A DNA stretch of 64,000 nucleotides from Torreya grandis (lineage: Eukaryota > Streptophyta > Pinopsida > Cupressales > Taxaceae). Where the stretch lies: the NCBI GenBank assembly GCA_037957365.1, contig JARHVA010002427.1, positions 248,001-312,000 of the forward strand. Reading direction: 5' to 3'. The notes beneath the pieces are model-generated. The model made no database searches. It saw nothing but the letters and a program-made list of their open reading frames with translations, and was not told the DNA's origin. Position numbers and translations under genes: made by a program. Position 1 is the first letter of the stretch. Every line of letters begins with the position of its first letter. Shown here in pieces: positions 1-10,040 of the stretch.

Positions 1-844
1 AACCAGCATACTGAGTTGGTTCTCCTTTTGGTGATGAAATCCAAATAGGATAGCTAAGGAAAGGTGACTGTTAGGTGATGAAATCCCAATCAGCCCTTAT
101 GTCAATGTTTCAATGTTTGATTAGGTGTAATTGGTTTAGTCTTGTGTGTGTGACAAGATTGAATCTATGATTAATTTACTTAATTAATTAAGCTATGTGA
201 GCTGAAATAAACAAGCAAACAATGTATATAGTTAATTTTAAGACCAAAATTAAATTTTTATTTCATTGTATGAGTAGAAAACAAGAAGAAGAAGCACATA
301 GATGCAACTATAAACCTAAGAAAAGACTAAAGGGTCCCACCAGACATGTTATAATGTTTTATGTAATTTTTGCTTTACTTTCTAAGAAGAAAGATGTAAA
401 ACTTAAAATAAGGGTGAGGTTAGTAGAACTTACATTTGGTTTACATTCCATAATCTAGATAGTTGTAGATACTCTTCTTTGGCTTGGGAGGATGACTTGC
501 AGATAAGAAAACACTAAATAAATGGTTGATTAGTTAGGTAGTAGGGTAGATTACCTAGTGATCTAGATCCAATAACCACAAGCTTCCTTAGAGGTTTTCA
601 ATCCACACTTTTAAATAATCAAATTCTAGAAATGAAAGATAATTTGTTTGCATAAATAATAAAAGCTACTGAAATCAAATATAAGAAGTTCTTGAAAAGG
701 GATGGATTTGACTAATTATAGAAATAAATGATTAAATATTAATGCTAAATAAATCAAATTTGGTTTATAAAATAGGGTGATGTTATGTGATTAGGTAAAA
801 ATTCAAAAAGTGGGGTTTAGTTAAGGTATAATAGGTCAAATAAG
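1..844. other. AT-rich stretch with no identifiable gene
   Basis: I see no domain, repeat or RNA gene. The only reading frame of note (78 codons near 222-458) has no recognisable motif and reads like chance sequence in AT-rich DNA. Confidence 0.5.
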
Positions 845-995
845 CTTGATGTTATAAATGACACATAGTGACCATCAGTGGTTAAGTAAGACCATTAGCA
901 GTTAGGTGATCATTGGTGGTTAAGTTACCATCGATGGTTAGGGATAAATCATTGGTACTTAGGTGATTATTGATGGTTACTATCAAATTTGGCTT
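845..995. repeat. Degenerate short tandem repeat built on a palindromic core
   Basis: About six imperfect units of 18-25 bp, each a variant of ACCATCGATGGTTAGGT. The perfect 12-bp palindrome ACCATCGATGGT lies at 927-938 and recurs twice at 1458-1489. The two blocks may belong to the U3 of one decayed LTR. Confidence 0.6.
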
Positions 996-1297
996 GGGTA
1001 AAAAAAATTATTTGGGAAGGTTAGAGAGAAGTTCTGGAGATAAATGAAGGAACTAATTACTAAAAATAGATACTTAGATTTGTTGTTGGTTTGAATAACA
1101 TTGAGGTGAGTGGATAAAAACTTGTAGATTTTGAAGTAATTTTGATAGAGTGATGATAGCTTAGCTATTGATTGATGAACAGTACTTTTGATTTCTATCT
1201 TGGTCATTATAAGAAGCTAGAAGAATACTTTCACAAGGAGATTTGATACACAAGACTCTGATGACTATTGATCTCTTTCTTCACCTCCTCTCTTCTC

Positions 1298-1305
1298 TTT
1301 ATATA
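1298..1305 (-). promoter_or_regulatory. TATA-box-like motif
   Basis: TATATAAA on the minus strand lies within a purine-rich context (CT-rich on plus). It would be the core promoter of the proposed decayed LTR. The motif is nearly symmetric, so the strand is uncertain. Confidence 0.3.
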
Positions 1306-1457
1306 AGAAAAAGGGAGTGGTGAAATAAGAGGTTAAATGATAGGTTTAATAAGCTATCTAATTTTAGCATTAACATATATTGCTCATGCACACAGATAAA
1401 AATTAAAAATCAAGTTATATTTTAGTGACAATTAACCCTTAAGGTGGTTAAAATTTA

Positions 1458-1489
1458 ACCATCGATGGTCAAGACTAACCATCGATGGT
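1458..1489. repeat. Two copies of the palindrome ACCATCGATGGT
   Basis: Perfect 12-bp palindromes at 1458-1469 and 1478-1489, 20 bp apart start to start, matching the one at 927-938. A diverged GTCGACCATTGAC follows. They could be U3 protein-binding sites; no function can be assigned from sequence. Confidence 0.65.
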
Positions 1490-1669
1490 TGGGGGTCGAC
1501 CATTGACAGGTCAAAAGGTCAAAGGTAAAATGCTCAATGTTAGTCATTATGACTTAGTTTGTGGGGTAATGGTCAAGAAGTGGTCCCAAGGTGGTCTCGA
1601 GATGGTTTAAGTGTTAGTTCAACATTTATAACTATAGTGTGTGGTTTTTAGTGTCTACACTTTTAACAT

Positions 1670-3330
1670 CCTAGACTCTAGCTTAATATTGAGTTTCTTC
1701 AATCTTTTTAACACCTATGTGAAGGAGGATGTTCTAGTGTACAAGTGGTCATAGACACCAGGGTGATTTTCATATGTCATGTTGATTTTCTTAGCCTTCA
1801 AATGTTTTTTAACCCTTTCATATGGGTCTCATTGTCTCATTTCATCAATCTATAGATTGAATGAGGTCTTGTGCCTAGATATAGTCTCTACATGGTCACA
1901 ATTCTAAAGCATAGTCCTACTAATGGTCAAGGGAAAGGAATAGAGTAGTCCTTTCCTTTTGATTTTACACATACTATCTATGTCATGGAATAATTGGTAT
2001 GTTATCTCCTACTTCACCAAATTCATGGGTACATAGATGGGTAACCTGAGGGGTTGGCTCAGAGATCCCTCTATCCAGATTATAGTGCAATTTGGATATA
2101 GCCAAATGCCCCAAATAAGATCAACATACCTCTTGATTAAATGGATAACCCTCATCATAAGGAACCCTTTAATGGCTTCAATTAAGTCTGGGTATATGCA
2201 ATCATATATGAATTGAATATGGTCCCTATACTTGAATATATACAATTTGTAATAATATTAGGAGACTGTTTGTCTCCCATTAGGTGACCATTATTTTATG
2301 TTGGGGTTTTTGGTAGTGGCTAGCAAGGCATCCCAAAGATAAGACATCATATATAAATGGCTGCTAGTTTTCTTCTTTATTTTATAAAATTGTTGTTTTA
2401 AGCAAATATTGATCATCTCTCTGAGTGGGGGAATAAGTCCTTTCTCAACCATGAAATACACAAAAGGAACCTAGTTTTTTTTGACATAGGTGATAGAGGA
2501 GATTCCAAATAATCTATTTAATAATGTCATAATCATCCTAATTTCAGCCCTAAATTAGGTGATTAGGATCCTTCCATTAAGGTCAAATACTACTTAGGTT
2601 CTTGAATACAACCATGGGGTAAGGATAGTTTTCAAGTCATTCTTACTGGACCATTCTCTAATTATGGGTAAATATATCTAAGGTTTGGGTAGATTGTAGT
2701 AATTCTCAAAGGTAATAGGGGAGATATAAGCAATTTTTATAAAACTATGCTCATGTACTATCATATCTTGATCAATTTTATAATATTTAAAAATATGAGT
2801 AATAACATCAATGCAATGTATTACCTCTGGCTTTGCTACTGCATAGTGAAGACTTATCATTTGAATAGTGAGCAGGTCATCATATCTCTGGTTGATTGAT
2901 GTAATCTTTTCATCCTTTCTTGTAATGGTTAGTAGCTCCTCAATGGTTTATAAAAGCTTAAACTAGTTGTTATCTCTTGTGTTTAAGGCTATATCATCAA
3001 ATTTAGTATCTTTGAAGACTCTGCCTTTGCTATTCATGGTTAAATAAAGTTTTATGTCTTCCCTATGTTGTTTTTGAGTTTCCATGGCTGTGAGTCTTTT
3101 CAAATTATCACTAGTGGTCTATAATTCACCTCTAGATCATTTTTCACTTGCTGAGATGGCAATTTGACTCTCTCGTACTCAACTTTGGTCACTCTGGGAT
3201 CAAATTAGGGCTTTTGGAGATGTTATGGATTCTTTGAAAGTCTTTTGAGCTTTAATGGTGATGTCTTTAGAAATTGAGTGATTTTTTGCCTTAGATTTGA
3301 TTGGGACCTTGGAATTTATACCTTTACTTT
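1670..3330 (-). pseudogene. Unidentified gene-like ruin, minus strand
   Basis: The minus strand shows a protein-like reading broken by stops and frame changes. Open pieces lie at 2860-2678 (60 codons) and 2245-2009 (78 codons). Between and after them are further plausible stretches, for example LFGISSITYVKK near 2500 and RVKKHLKAKKINMTYENHPG near 1800. Composition is mixed and hydrophilic with aromatic clusters, unlike random AT-rich translation. I see no zinc knuckle, protease, RT or integrase motif, and I do not recognise the family. It could be a gag-like or 3' reading frame of a retroelement, because a possible LTR start follows at 1659. The remnant of a different LTR family abuts it upstream. 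Confidence 0.4.
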
Positions 3331-4442
3331 CCTTATCTCACATAATCTCTAGTTTTGTCACTTTTGGCCCATGTGGCATCACCGTGGAATCTACATGGCA
3401 CTTTTCATGACATATTATCCATTAATGTTTAAAAACATGATCATTTCCATTTAAAGATACCTTTTATTTTGCATCATAATATCTTCTTCAATGGATCAAT
3501 GTGGCTCATTGATCTTGATCCTAATATTTGAATGTTATTGGCTACCTTTACTATGTTTTCTATAATTATGACAAGTGTCATTACCATAGGTCTCCTAAAT
3601 TTTATTGATAAGTCTATCCTCATCTCATTTCATTTTATTAACTTCATCTGAATAGACATAGGCCATTGATTATGATCTATGAGATGGAACACCATCAACT
3701 ACTTATCATTCTTTGGTCATGACCATGACAATTGTCACCTTCTCACCATCTTAGAGGTTCCATTGAAACTTTGACTCAACCTCAATATATCGGATCAATC
3801 TCATCTACGTGAACATGAGTTGTAGATCCTACAAAGGTGCATGATGTTTAATTTAGGGTCAAGATACATAAATAACTTAGGTTAAATACTTTATAATATG
3901 GTTTTATTTCATGTTAATAAATATGAAATAAACCTTAGGCTAAATTATTTAATCTAGGTCTAGAACATAGTAAAAGGGGACCCCAAATAAAATAGGACTT
4001 AACATAAGGTTGTTAACCTAAGGTTTTATCGTATTATTAAATATGACAAAAATTTAGGGTAAAATCTCTAAGCTAAGTTTTATAGCAACAGGTCCCTGCA
4101 TTTGTTAGATCAAGCCAATAAAATGGACCAGAAGATCATGGGACATTTATGGACCAAGCATAATATTTTGGATTAAGGTTTGGTCAAATGTTAAAAAAAC
4201 AAAACTAAATCCTATTTAAGTTAATTCTATGGTGTTCACAATTTCTCCCACATAAATTTAAACTTGGTTAAAAGGGTCTTGGGTTGAAACAAGGCTTCAA
4301 ATATATCCAATTAATCTGTAATAGGTTAGAAGCTAATAAAATATCAATTTTAACATTGAAGTGCAAAATCCTAAGCATGTTTGACTCCATGATCCTACAA
4401 TATGAAGAAAACATGTTCATTTATTTGAGCAAGGTTGGTTTT

Positions 4443-4745
4443 TGAGCTAAAATTTGATGGTAGCATGGACATCAATGACAGCCTTGTGGATGTCAATTGA
4501 TGGTCATGATAATGTCAATTTTAAGCTTACATAATTAAACATGAGGGCTAAAATTTGATGGCCTCACGAACATCAATGAGAGCCTCACAGATGTCAATTG
4601 ACAATCGTGAGAACATAAATTTTATGCTCGCATAATTAATTATAGGGACTAAAATTTGATGGTCTCATGAATATCAATGATGGCCTCATAGATGTCAATT
4701 GATGGGCATAAGAACATCAAATTTAAATCCCATGGATAGTATGTC
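4443..4745. repeat. About 101-bp tandem repeat inside the LTR remnant, three units
   Basis: Units begin with AAAATTTGATGG at 4449, 4550 and 4651. Each carries ATCAATGA, a GATGTCAATTGA core and a GGTCATGA-like tail. The two intact LTRs hold homologous triplets of about 103 bp, so the array is a fixed part of this LTR family. Confidence 0.85.
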
Positions 4746-5200
4746 CCATATAAATTATGAATCGATACATGTCATTCAATTGATCTTGCCCAAGTAAATG
4801 CAAGTCATCGATTATGATTCAAGTAGTTGGACATCATTGGTTCCTATAGTCATAAAGGGATTAAGTGAGCTCATAACCATATAAGACTTAGAACAAAGTA
4901 TAACATAAGTCTTTAACATAGGTTCTTAAAACATAATAAAATGAAGACCCTTCAAAAAATTAAAGTCATAACATAATTTTTATCTTAAGGTTTTATTGTA
5001 TTGATAAATACAATAAAAAAAAACTTAGGGTAAAACTTAGGCTAAGTCTACATTATAATAAAAAGGGACCCATTTTGATCCATGATGGTCTCTCTCCGTT
5101 CAATCAACTTCACCAAATTAAGTGTATGCTATTGATCTTACAAACAAGTACATGGTTTAAGTCAAGGCTCAGAGACATATATGACTTAGGATAAAGTCTT

Positions 5201-5250
5201 AATACTAAGGTCTTGTTTATGTTAATAAACATGAACGAGGACTTAGTATT
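5201..5250. other. Stem-loop, best example of an LTR hairpin family
   Basis: AATACTAAGGTC pairs with GGACTTAGTATT around an inner TGTTTATGTTAATAAACATG stem. Relatives lie at about 3900-3934, 4018-4058, 4984-5032 and 5373-5414 in this LTR remnant. In the intact LTRs they lie at 35,330-35,371, 35,485-35,526, 36,434-36,475, 46,499-46,538 and near 46,650 and 47,612. Outer arms are CTAAGG/CCTTAG; inner arms differ but remain self-complementary. Confidence 0.7.
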
Positions 5251-5939
5251 AATACATTAATCTAATTTAATAACATATGAAAAGAACCTAGCGTATAAAA
5301 GGTTAGACCATATTAAAATAAAAGGGGATAAAGGGCTTGAGATATAAAAGAGACCTAGTATATAATTTTTAGACTAAGGTTTGGTTGTGTTGAAAAACAC
5401 AACTAGGCCTTAGTATAAAAATTTAAATAATTCCGTAGAATATTAAAAAATTCTTGCATAATTTTATTCCTAACAAATTTGAATTTGAATGAGGGGTCTA
5501 AGCTAGGGTTTCTGAATGAGGGTTTTAGGGAGCTTGAACATGGATTCAATTTGACTTTTAATAGATCAAAGGCTAGTATAAGTTTAGATTAAGATAAAAT
5601 CATTAAAGTTATGAAACTCAGACATCATCTACCTCCAATGGACATTTTTTAGACATGTAACCTGAAATAAGAAGATCCACAATTAGCAAAATTTAGACAA
5701 AGCTAAACCAAAGCCATGAACAAGTAGACCAACTAGAACATGGTGTGGATGATCTTCATATATCAATTATGTGAAAATATGGTAATGATGTTCTGATCAA
5801 ATGGATTTTCAATTTTAAAATATAAATTTACACAATTTTAACATAAGGGTCCCTGATTTTTAGAACTGGGGGTATGTTGACCTCAATAAATAGCTAAAAC
5901 TCAATTATTTTATACTATTTATATGTAGCATTTAGATAT

Positions 5940-6537
5940 TTTTTTGGAATTATCTCTCAAATGTGTCCCATGAAATATTCATAGGATCATATCCCTTGAG
6001 AGCACATAAGTGGCTCCACCACAAGGCTACATCACCAACTAGCTAGTGGGTATGGATGTAAGCTTTAAAATTAGAGATTTTGTTATACAGAGTAAAATAT
6101 TCCATAAATTGATCATCAAAGCTTCAACAACATCTTTGGTTTCTCCCCTAGTAAAAGTAGGAGGTGAAAGATTTTTCAGCTCTTTAATGATGAGATCTAC
6201 AACATCTTCAGGTTTTCATTGCTCACTATTTTCATCCATGTGTCCCTATTCTTATTAATTCATCCCATGACCCTCAAGGTTAGCTAGCCTTTAATATTGT
6301 GTATCCACCTATTATCAGATGTCATGAAAAACAACTAAGATGTCATTCAAGACATCTTCATTACCCATTAAATTATTAGCATCATTCTGATTGGCATCAT
6401 TAACCAATAGTGGACTTGCTCTCAATCATTGGAGGGGGTTCATTCCTCCCTTGGTTTTGATTAACTTTTTGGCCACCTCTACCTCCATAGTCAATATTAT
6501 TGATTGGTCCACCCCTACTTATTCATTTTCTCACCAT
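5940..6537 (-). pseudogene. Ty3/gypsy gag fragment
   Basis: From a plausible ATG at 6537 (minus) there is a Gly/Arg/Asn-rich N-terminus containing GGRGGQKVNQNQGRNEPPPM. It is followed, after frame breaks, by LKNLSPPTFTRGETKDVVEA near 6150. The latter matches the 'PP.F.G...P..A..W' start of the retrotransposon gag domain. The gag would form the capsid. The frame is broken several times and stops at about 5940, where an unrelated LTR remnant begins, so protease and pol are missing. A tRNA-Met-type primer site lies about 70 bp upstream on the same strand, which supports strand and start. The promoter-proximal LTR should lie above 6622. Confidence 0.6.
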
Positions 6538-6600
6538 CCTAATATTTAAAAATTAAGGTTTAGTTCACAAACATTAATTACCAAAGACCCCTAAATTTAT

Positions 6601-6621
6601 AATGTGGGATCTGATACCAAA
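6601..6621 (-). other. Primer binding site, tRNA-Met type
   Basis: On the minus strand TTTGGTATCAGATCCCAC follows GTTGTGATA. This is the usual plant chromovirus junction (LTR end, then TGGTATCAGA complementary to initiator tRNA-Met). It marks the 3' edge of a minus-strand 5' LTR. Confidence 0.75.
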
Positions 6622-8063
6622 TATCACAACCCTAAAACCCTAACTAAAAAAATTTTAAATTATTTTAAGTTATAAATTATCACTATATAAAGTGACTCTT
6701 GATTTCATTCCAATAGTGTATGATGGATTTCTAAATTTGATCACTTGAATCATTATTATCTCAAATTTTAAACAAGAACCTTATAAGTACCAATTGAATT
6801 TATAGAATTAGGTTTTTATTCATAGTTTATTGAAAAGCATAAATCACAAAATAAGAATAGTAATTAAAATGGAAGTGATAAAAAATATTGCATATGAATC
6901 CCCATGAGAAGGTCACCATTCCAGTCTAGGATGGTTGTGTCATTGCATCCATTTAGTTTAGTACATAATTAAACATTATGACTACCTTGTGTGTCTAGTT
7001 ATATATCATGCACTCTTTGAATTGTGGGATATCACTATGCATATGAAATCTCTTTTTATTTTTATTACAATTTATTTTTAATTGCCTTTAACAAAACTTC
7101 ATATGACCTAAAATATTATTTTTAAACCTATTATCCTATAATAAATCATCTTAAGTAATCAAATCTCTTTTAGATAATTTAGGCACTATAACATAAGAAG
7201 AATTATTCATTAATCATTTGATAAAACAAATGCTTTTATGCTTAAGTATCACTTGAAATAAAGGTTCCATTAGAATAACAAGTATTATATTTAGGGATAA
7301 CTTTAATAAGGGACCTGTAAAATCTTACGATAAAATCTTGGAAAATATTAGATTTTAGGTATAATTCCATTAGCGAATATTTGTCAAAATCACCATGCTA
7401 GTATAAATTAACTAGTGATTTATATTAGCTCTTTCAAAAAACTTAAAAATAACTAGTGAATCAAGCATCATATTCAAACCAAGAAATAATGGTGAAAAAT
7501 ACAATTTAAACACCTTTCCCCAAACACATTCATGAGGCAAATATGCTTGAGGTGTAATAATGATTATGTTCAGTGGATACCCTAAGTTTTTTAGAACATC
7601 TATTTTGCTTTACACTATGAAATTGGGGGTTGTCTAGCCATTAAAAAATCTTTCTCAAATGAATAAATCCAAGAAAGGAATACATTATAGACAACATTAA
7701 TGAGAATTTATATAGACCCATCCCAAACCTAAACCCTAAATAAGTGTGTATGACTATGAAAAAAAAAGTCATCGCCACATCAATGCCCAAGCACACATTC
7801 ACAAGACTTTTGAGGTCTTGTTGATCTCGTTACTAATCAAACAATCCCAAAAAAATTAAAAGATCTTGTTGATCTCTTTACTAAACAAATAATCTTTTGT
7901 GATAACCAAATTGTGTCTAATATTAAAGGTTTTGATATAAGATAAAAATGGGTTTTCACACTGTGATCAAAGATCTGATGAAAAAATAACATGGCAATAA
8001 TTTGAATCCCTTAAAAGATAGGTATAATTCATTAAAAGTGTGAAAGAATTTATAGATAGTATG
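6622..8063 (-). repeat. Presumed decayed 5' LTR and flank, far edge not found
   Basis: Sequence upstream of the primer site must include the LTR of the minus-strand element, but I cannot find its start or a partner copy. The rest is AT-rich with no coding signal. Confidence 0.35.
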
Positions 8064-8275
8064 ACTTGTATTTATTACTTAGATTTTACTTCATTATTGG
8101 GTGTTTAGACTCCTCCTTGGCCTCCTCTTGTAATTGTCACTCACTTCATGATTCCCATGGCATTTAGGGCTTGTATATCTTACTTGGATTATACTTCATT
8201 ATTGGTTTATTGGACTCTTCCTTGGCCTCCTCTTAAAATTTTGACTCCCTTTATTATTCCCATGAGTATAAAAGT
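8064..8275. repeat. 106-bp tandem duplication, two units
   Basis: Units start at CTTGTAT in 8065 and 8170. Each contains TACTT(A/G)GATT, ACTTCATTATTGG and CTTGGCCTCCTCTT, and ends near ATTCCCATG. The copies differ by scattered substitutions and small indels. Confidence 0.8.
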
Positions 8276-8949
8276 ATAAAAATTTAATAGAAATGAAGTT
8301 ATATGAATTTATGTTTTAGGTTTTGTGATTCTAAGATTTCAATCAATTTGAAATGCTTACGTAGATTTATTTTATAAGAGGTAATTTGTGTTGATTAAAA
8401 AACCAATGGAGAAATAGGTTAGAGGATGAGAAGTATAAATTTGAGATCTTATTTATGGTTCCTTATTTTTAATGATTAAATTTATCATTCATTTTAAAGA
8501 TTAAATTTGTCCTTTTAAACTGCTAAATTTTATGGCCATATGACTAAGTATAAATGAGTACAGACCTCTTTAATCTATGACAAGACCAACTAGATAATAT
8601 AATAAAGTGAGTTTAGCAAAATTTGTGATAAAAAATTAGAGTATAGAGTATAAACCAACTATGGGGCCATAGGGCAAGACAACTATGAAAAGTGAGGATG
8701 ACATAACTGAAAAAGTATTCAAAACATTTTCATAGTTTTAAAATTGTAAACTATATGATAAGGTCTACCAAAATTTCTTAACCACATCCATATTGGTCTT
8801 TAACATAATTATTTATTTCAATTAATAAACCATTCCAAATAGAATATAATTATTACCTTAAACATTTAAAAACAAAATATAGTAAGATTATGAGGCTCTA
8901 TTGCATTTATTCAGTTTGTTTTTTATGCATTATTTAAAAAAAGTATCAT
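8276..8949. other. AT-rich stretch with nothing identified
   Basis: No domain, repeat or RNA signal was seen on either strand. Confidence 0.5.
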
Positions 8950-9660
8950 GGATGTCATTATTTATTAGAGGAAATCAATTTTGTTTTTGTTTAAAATAAA
9001 TAATCATAATAAAATCAATTTAGAAACTATTTTCACCTCATCCCAATATTTTGACTACTAGAGCTTCACTTTTGCCAATAGCTTGAATCAATGACTAGAA
9101 AAGTTGAAATCATCATCAAATATATTTAAATAAATACTTTTCAAGGAACTTATAATTATATTTATTCATTTTAAAACATAAAAATGTGTATTTAAACAAT
9201 TTCTATCAATATTCAAAACAAAATAAGCATAATTCCATACTTTGTAGTTATAATCATAAGGAAACTAACTTAGAAATTGACTACACCTTTATTTCCAACC
9301 TCTCATCCCAATATTTCAACTACAAGAGCTTCATTTTCACCAATAAGTTGCATCAATGGCTAGAAAAATCAAGAAACTATCAACAAATATCTTTAAGTAA
9401 CTTGTTATTATATTTATTCATTTCAAGATAGATGACTATGTATGCAAACAATGTCTCTCAGTCTTTAGAACAAAAAAAACACAATCCATACCTTGTAGTT
9501 GAAATCACAAGGAAACTATCTTAGAAATTGTCTACACCTTCATTTCCAACCTCTCATCCTAATCTTCTAACTACCAGAGCTTCACTTCCACCAATAGCTT
9601 GCATAAATAACAAGAAAAATCAATAAATTGTAACATATATATTCAAGAAACTTACATTAA
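8950..9660. repeat. About 250-265-bp tandem repeat, roughly 2.7 units
   Basis: The anchor ACTAC(T/A/C)AGAGCTTCA recurs at 9054, 9319 and 9570 (spacings 265 and 251). Flanking blocks shared between units are GAAACTA(A/T)CTTAGAAATTG, CCAACCTCTCATCC and CACCAATA(G/A)(C/G)TTGCAT. The open frame at 9186-9431 is an accident of the middle unit. Confidence 0.85.
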
Positions 9661-9960
9661 TCCTGCAGGTGATGTTGGACCAACATTAAGTTTTGCCTTG
9701 GGTCCCTCAATATGTCAGTGCCAATTCACTAAAAAATATGGAAAGATATAAACCTCAATCCCTATATCTTTAATTATACCTACACCACATTCAATGCTAG
9801 AAATAAAATAAACATTATGTTTGAAAATTATTTATTATTAAGTTTTTTAGTTATTAAAAGCCATATAGAAGGAAGAGCATGTGGTGTTAAAGAATATTCA
9901 GAACATTTACATAGTAAAATATAATTATTACCTTTAGCTTATTATGTCTTAAGTGCTCTT

Positions 9961-9963
<3 letters not shown>

Positions 9964-10035
<72 letters not shown>
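9964..10035. repeat. Perfect (AC)36 microsatellite
   Basis: A 72-bp uninterrupted AC dinucleotide run, the only simple repeat of this purity in the window. It should be highly length-polymorphic. Confidence 0.98.

Positions 10036-10040
<5 letters not shown>

Larger units (their letters stand above)
845..1659 (-). repeat. Possible decayed LTR (U3 and promoter), minus strand
   Basis: Read on the minus strand, a candidate LTR start (TGTAGACACTAAAA, 1659 downward) follows the end of the unidentified reading frame at 1.7-3.3 kb. It leads into the palindromic repeats and then a TATA-like box. The order (coding end, TG start, U3 repeats, TATA) fits a 3' LTR. No partner LTR, polypurine tract or far boundary was found, so the call is weak and the lower boundary arbitrary. 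Confidence 0.27.
3330..5894 (-). repeat. Partial LTR of the long-LTR Ty3/gypsy family
   Basis: This is a diverged copy of the inner two-thirds of the LTRs at 33,133-36,894 and 44,303-48,074. Shared landmarks are the ATGTGGCA(C/T)C block near 3370, the region of about 100-bp repeats, the recurring CTAAGGTTT stem-loops, and the boundary GGGGGTATGTTGACCTCAAT at the right edge. The part matching the other LTR end is missing, so it is truncated near 3330. No internal coding region of this family is attached; the right edge abuts a different element's gag. It looks much older than the 33-48 kb copy. Confidence 0.75.
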
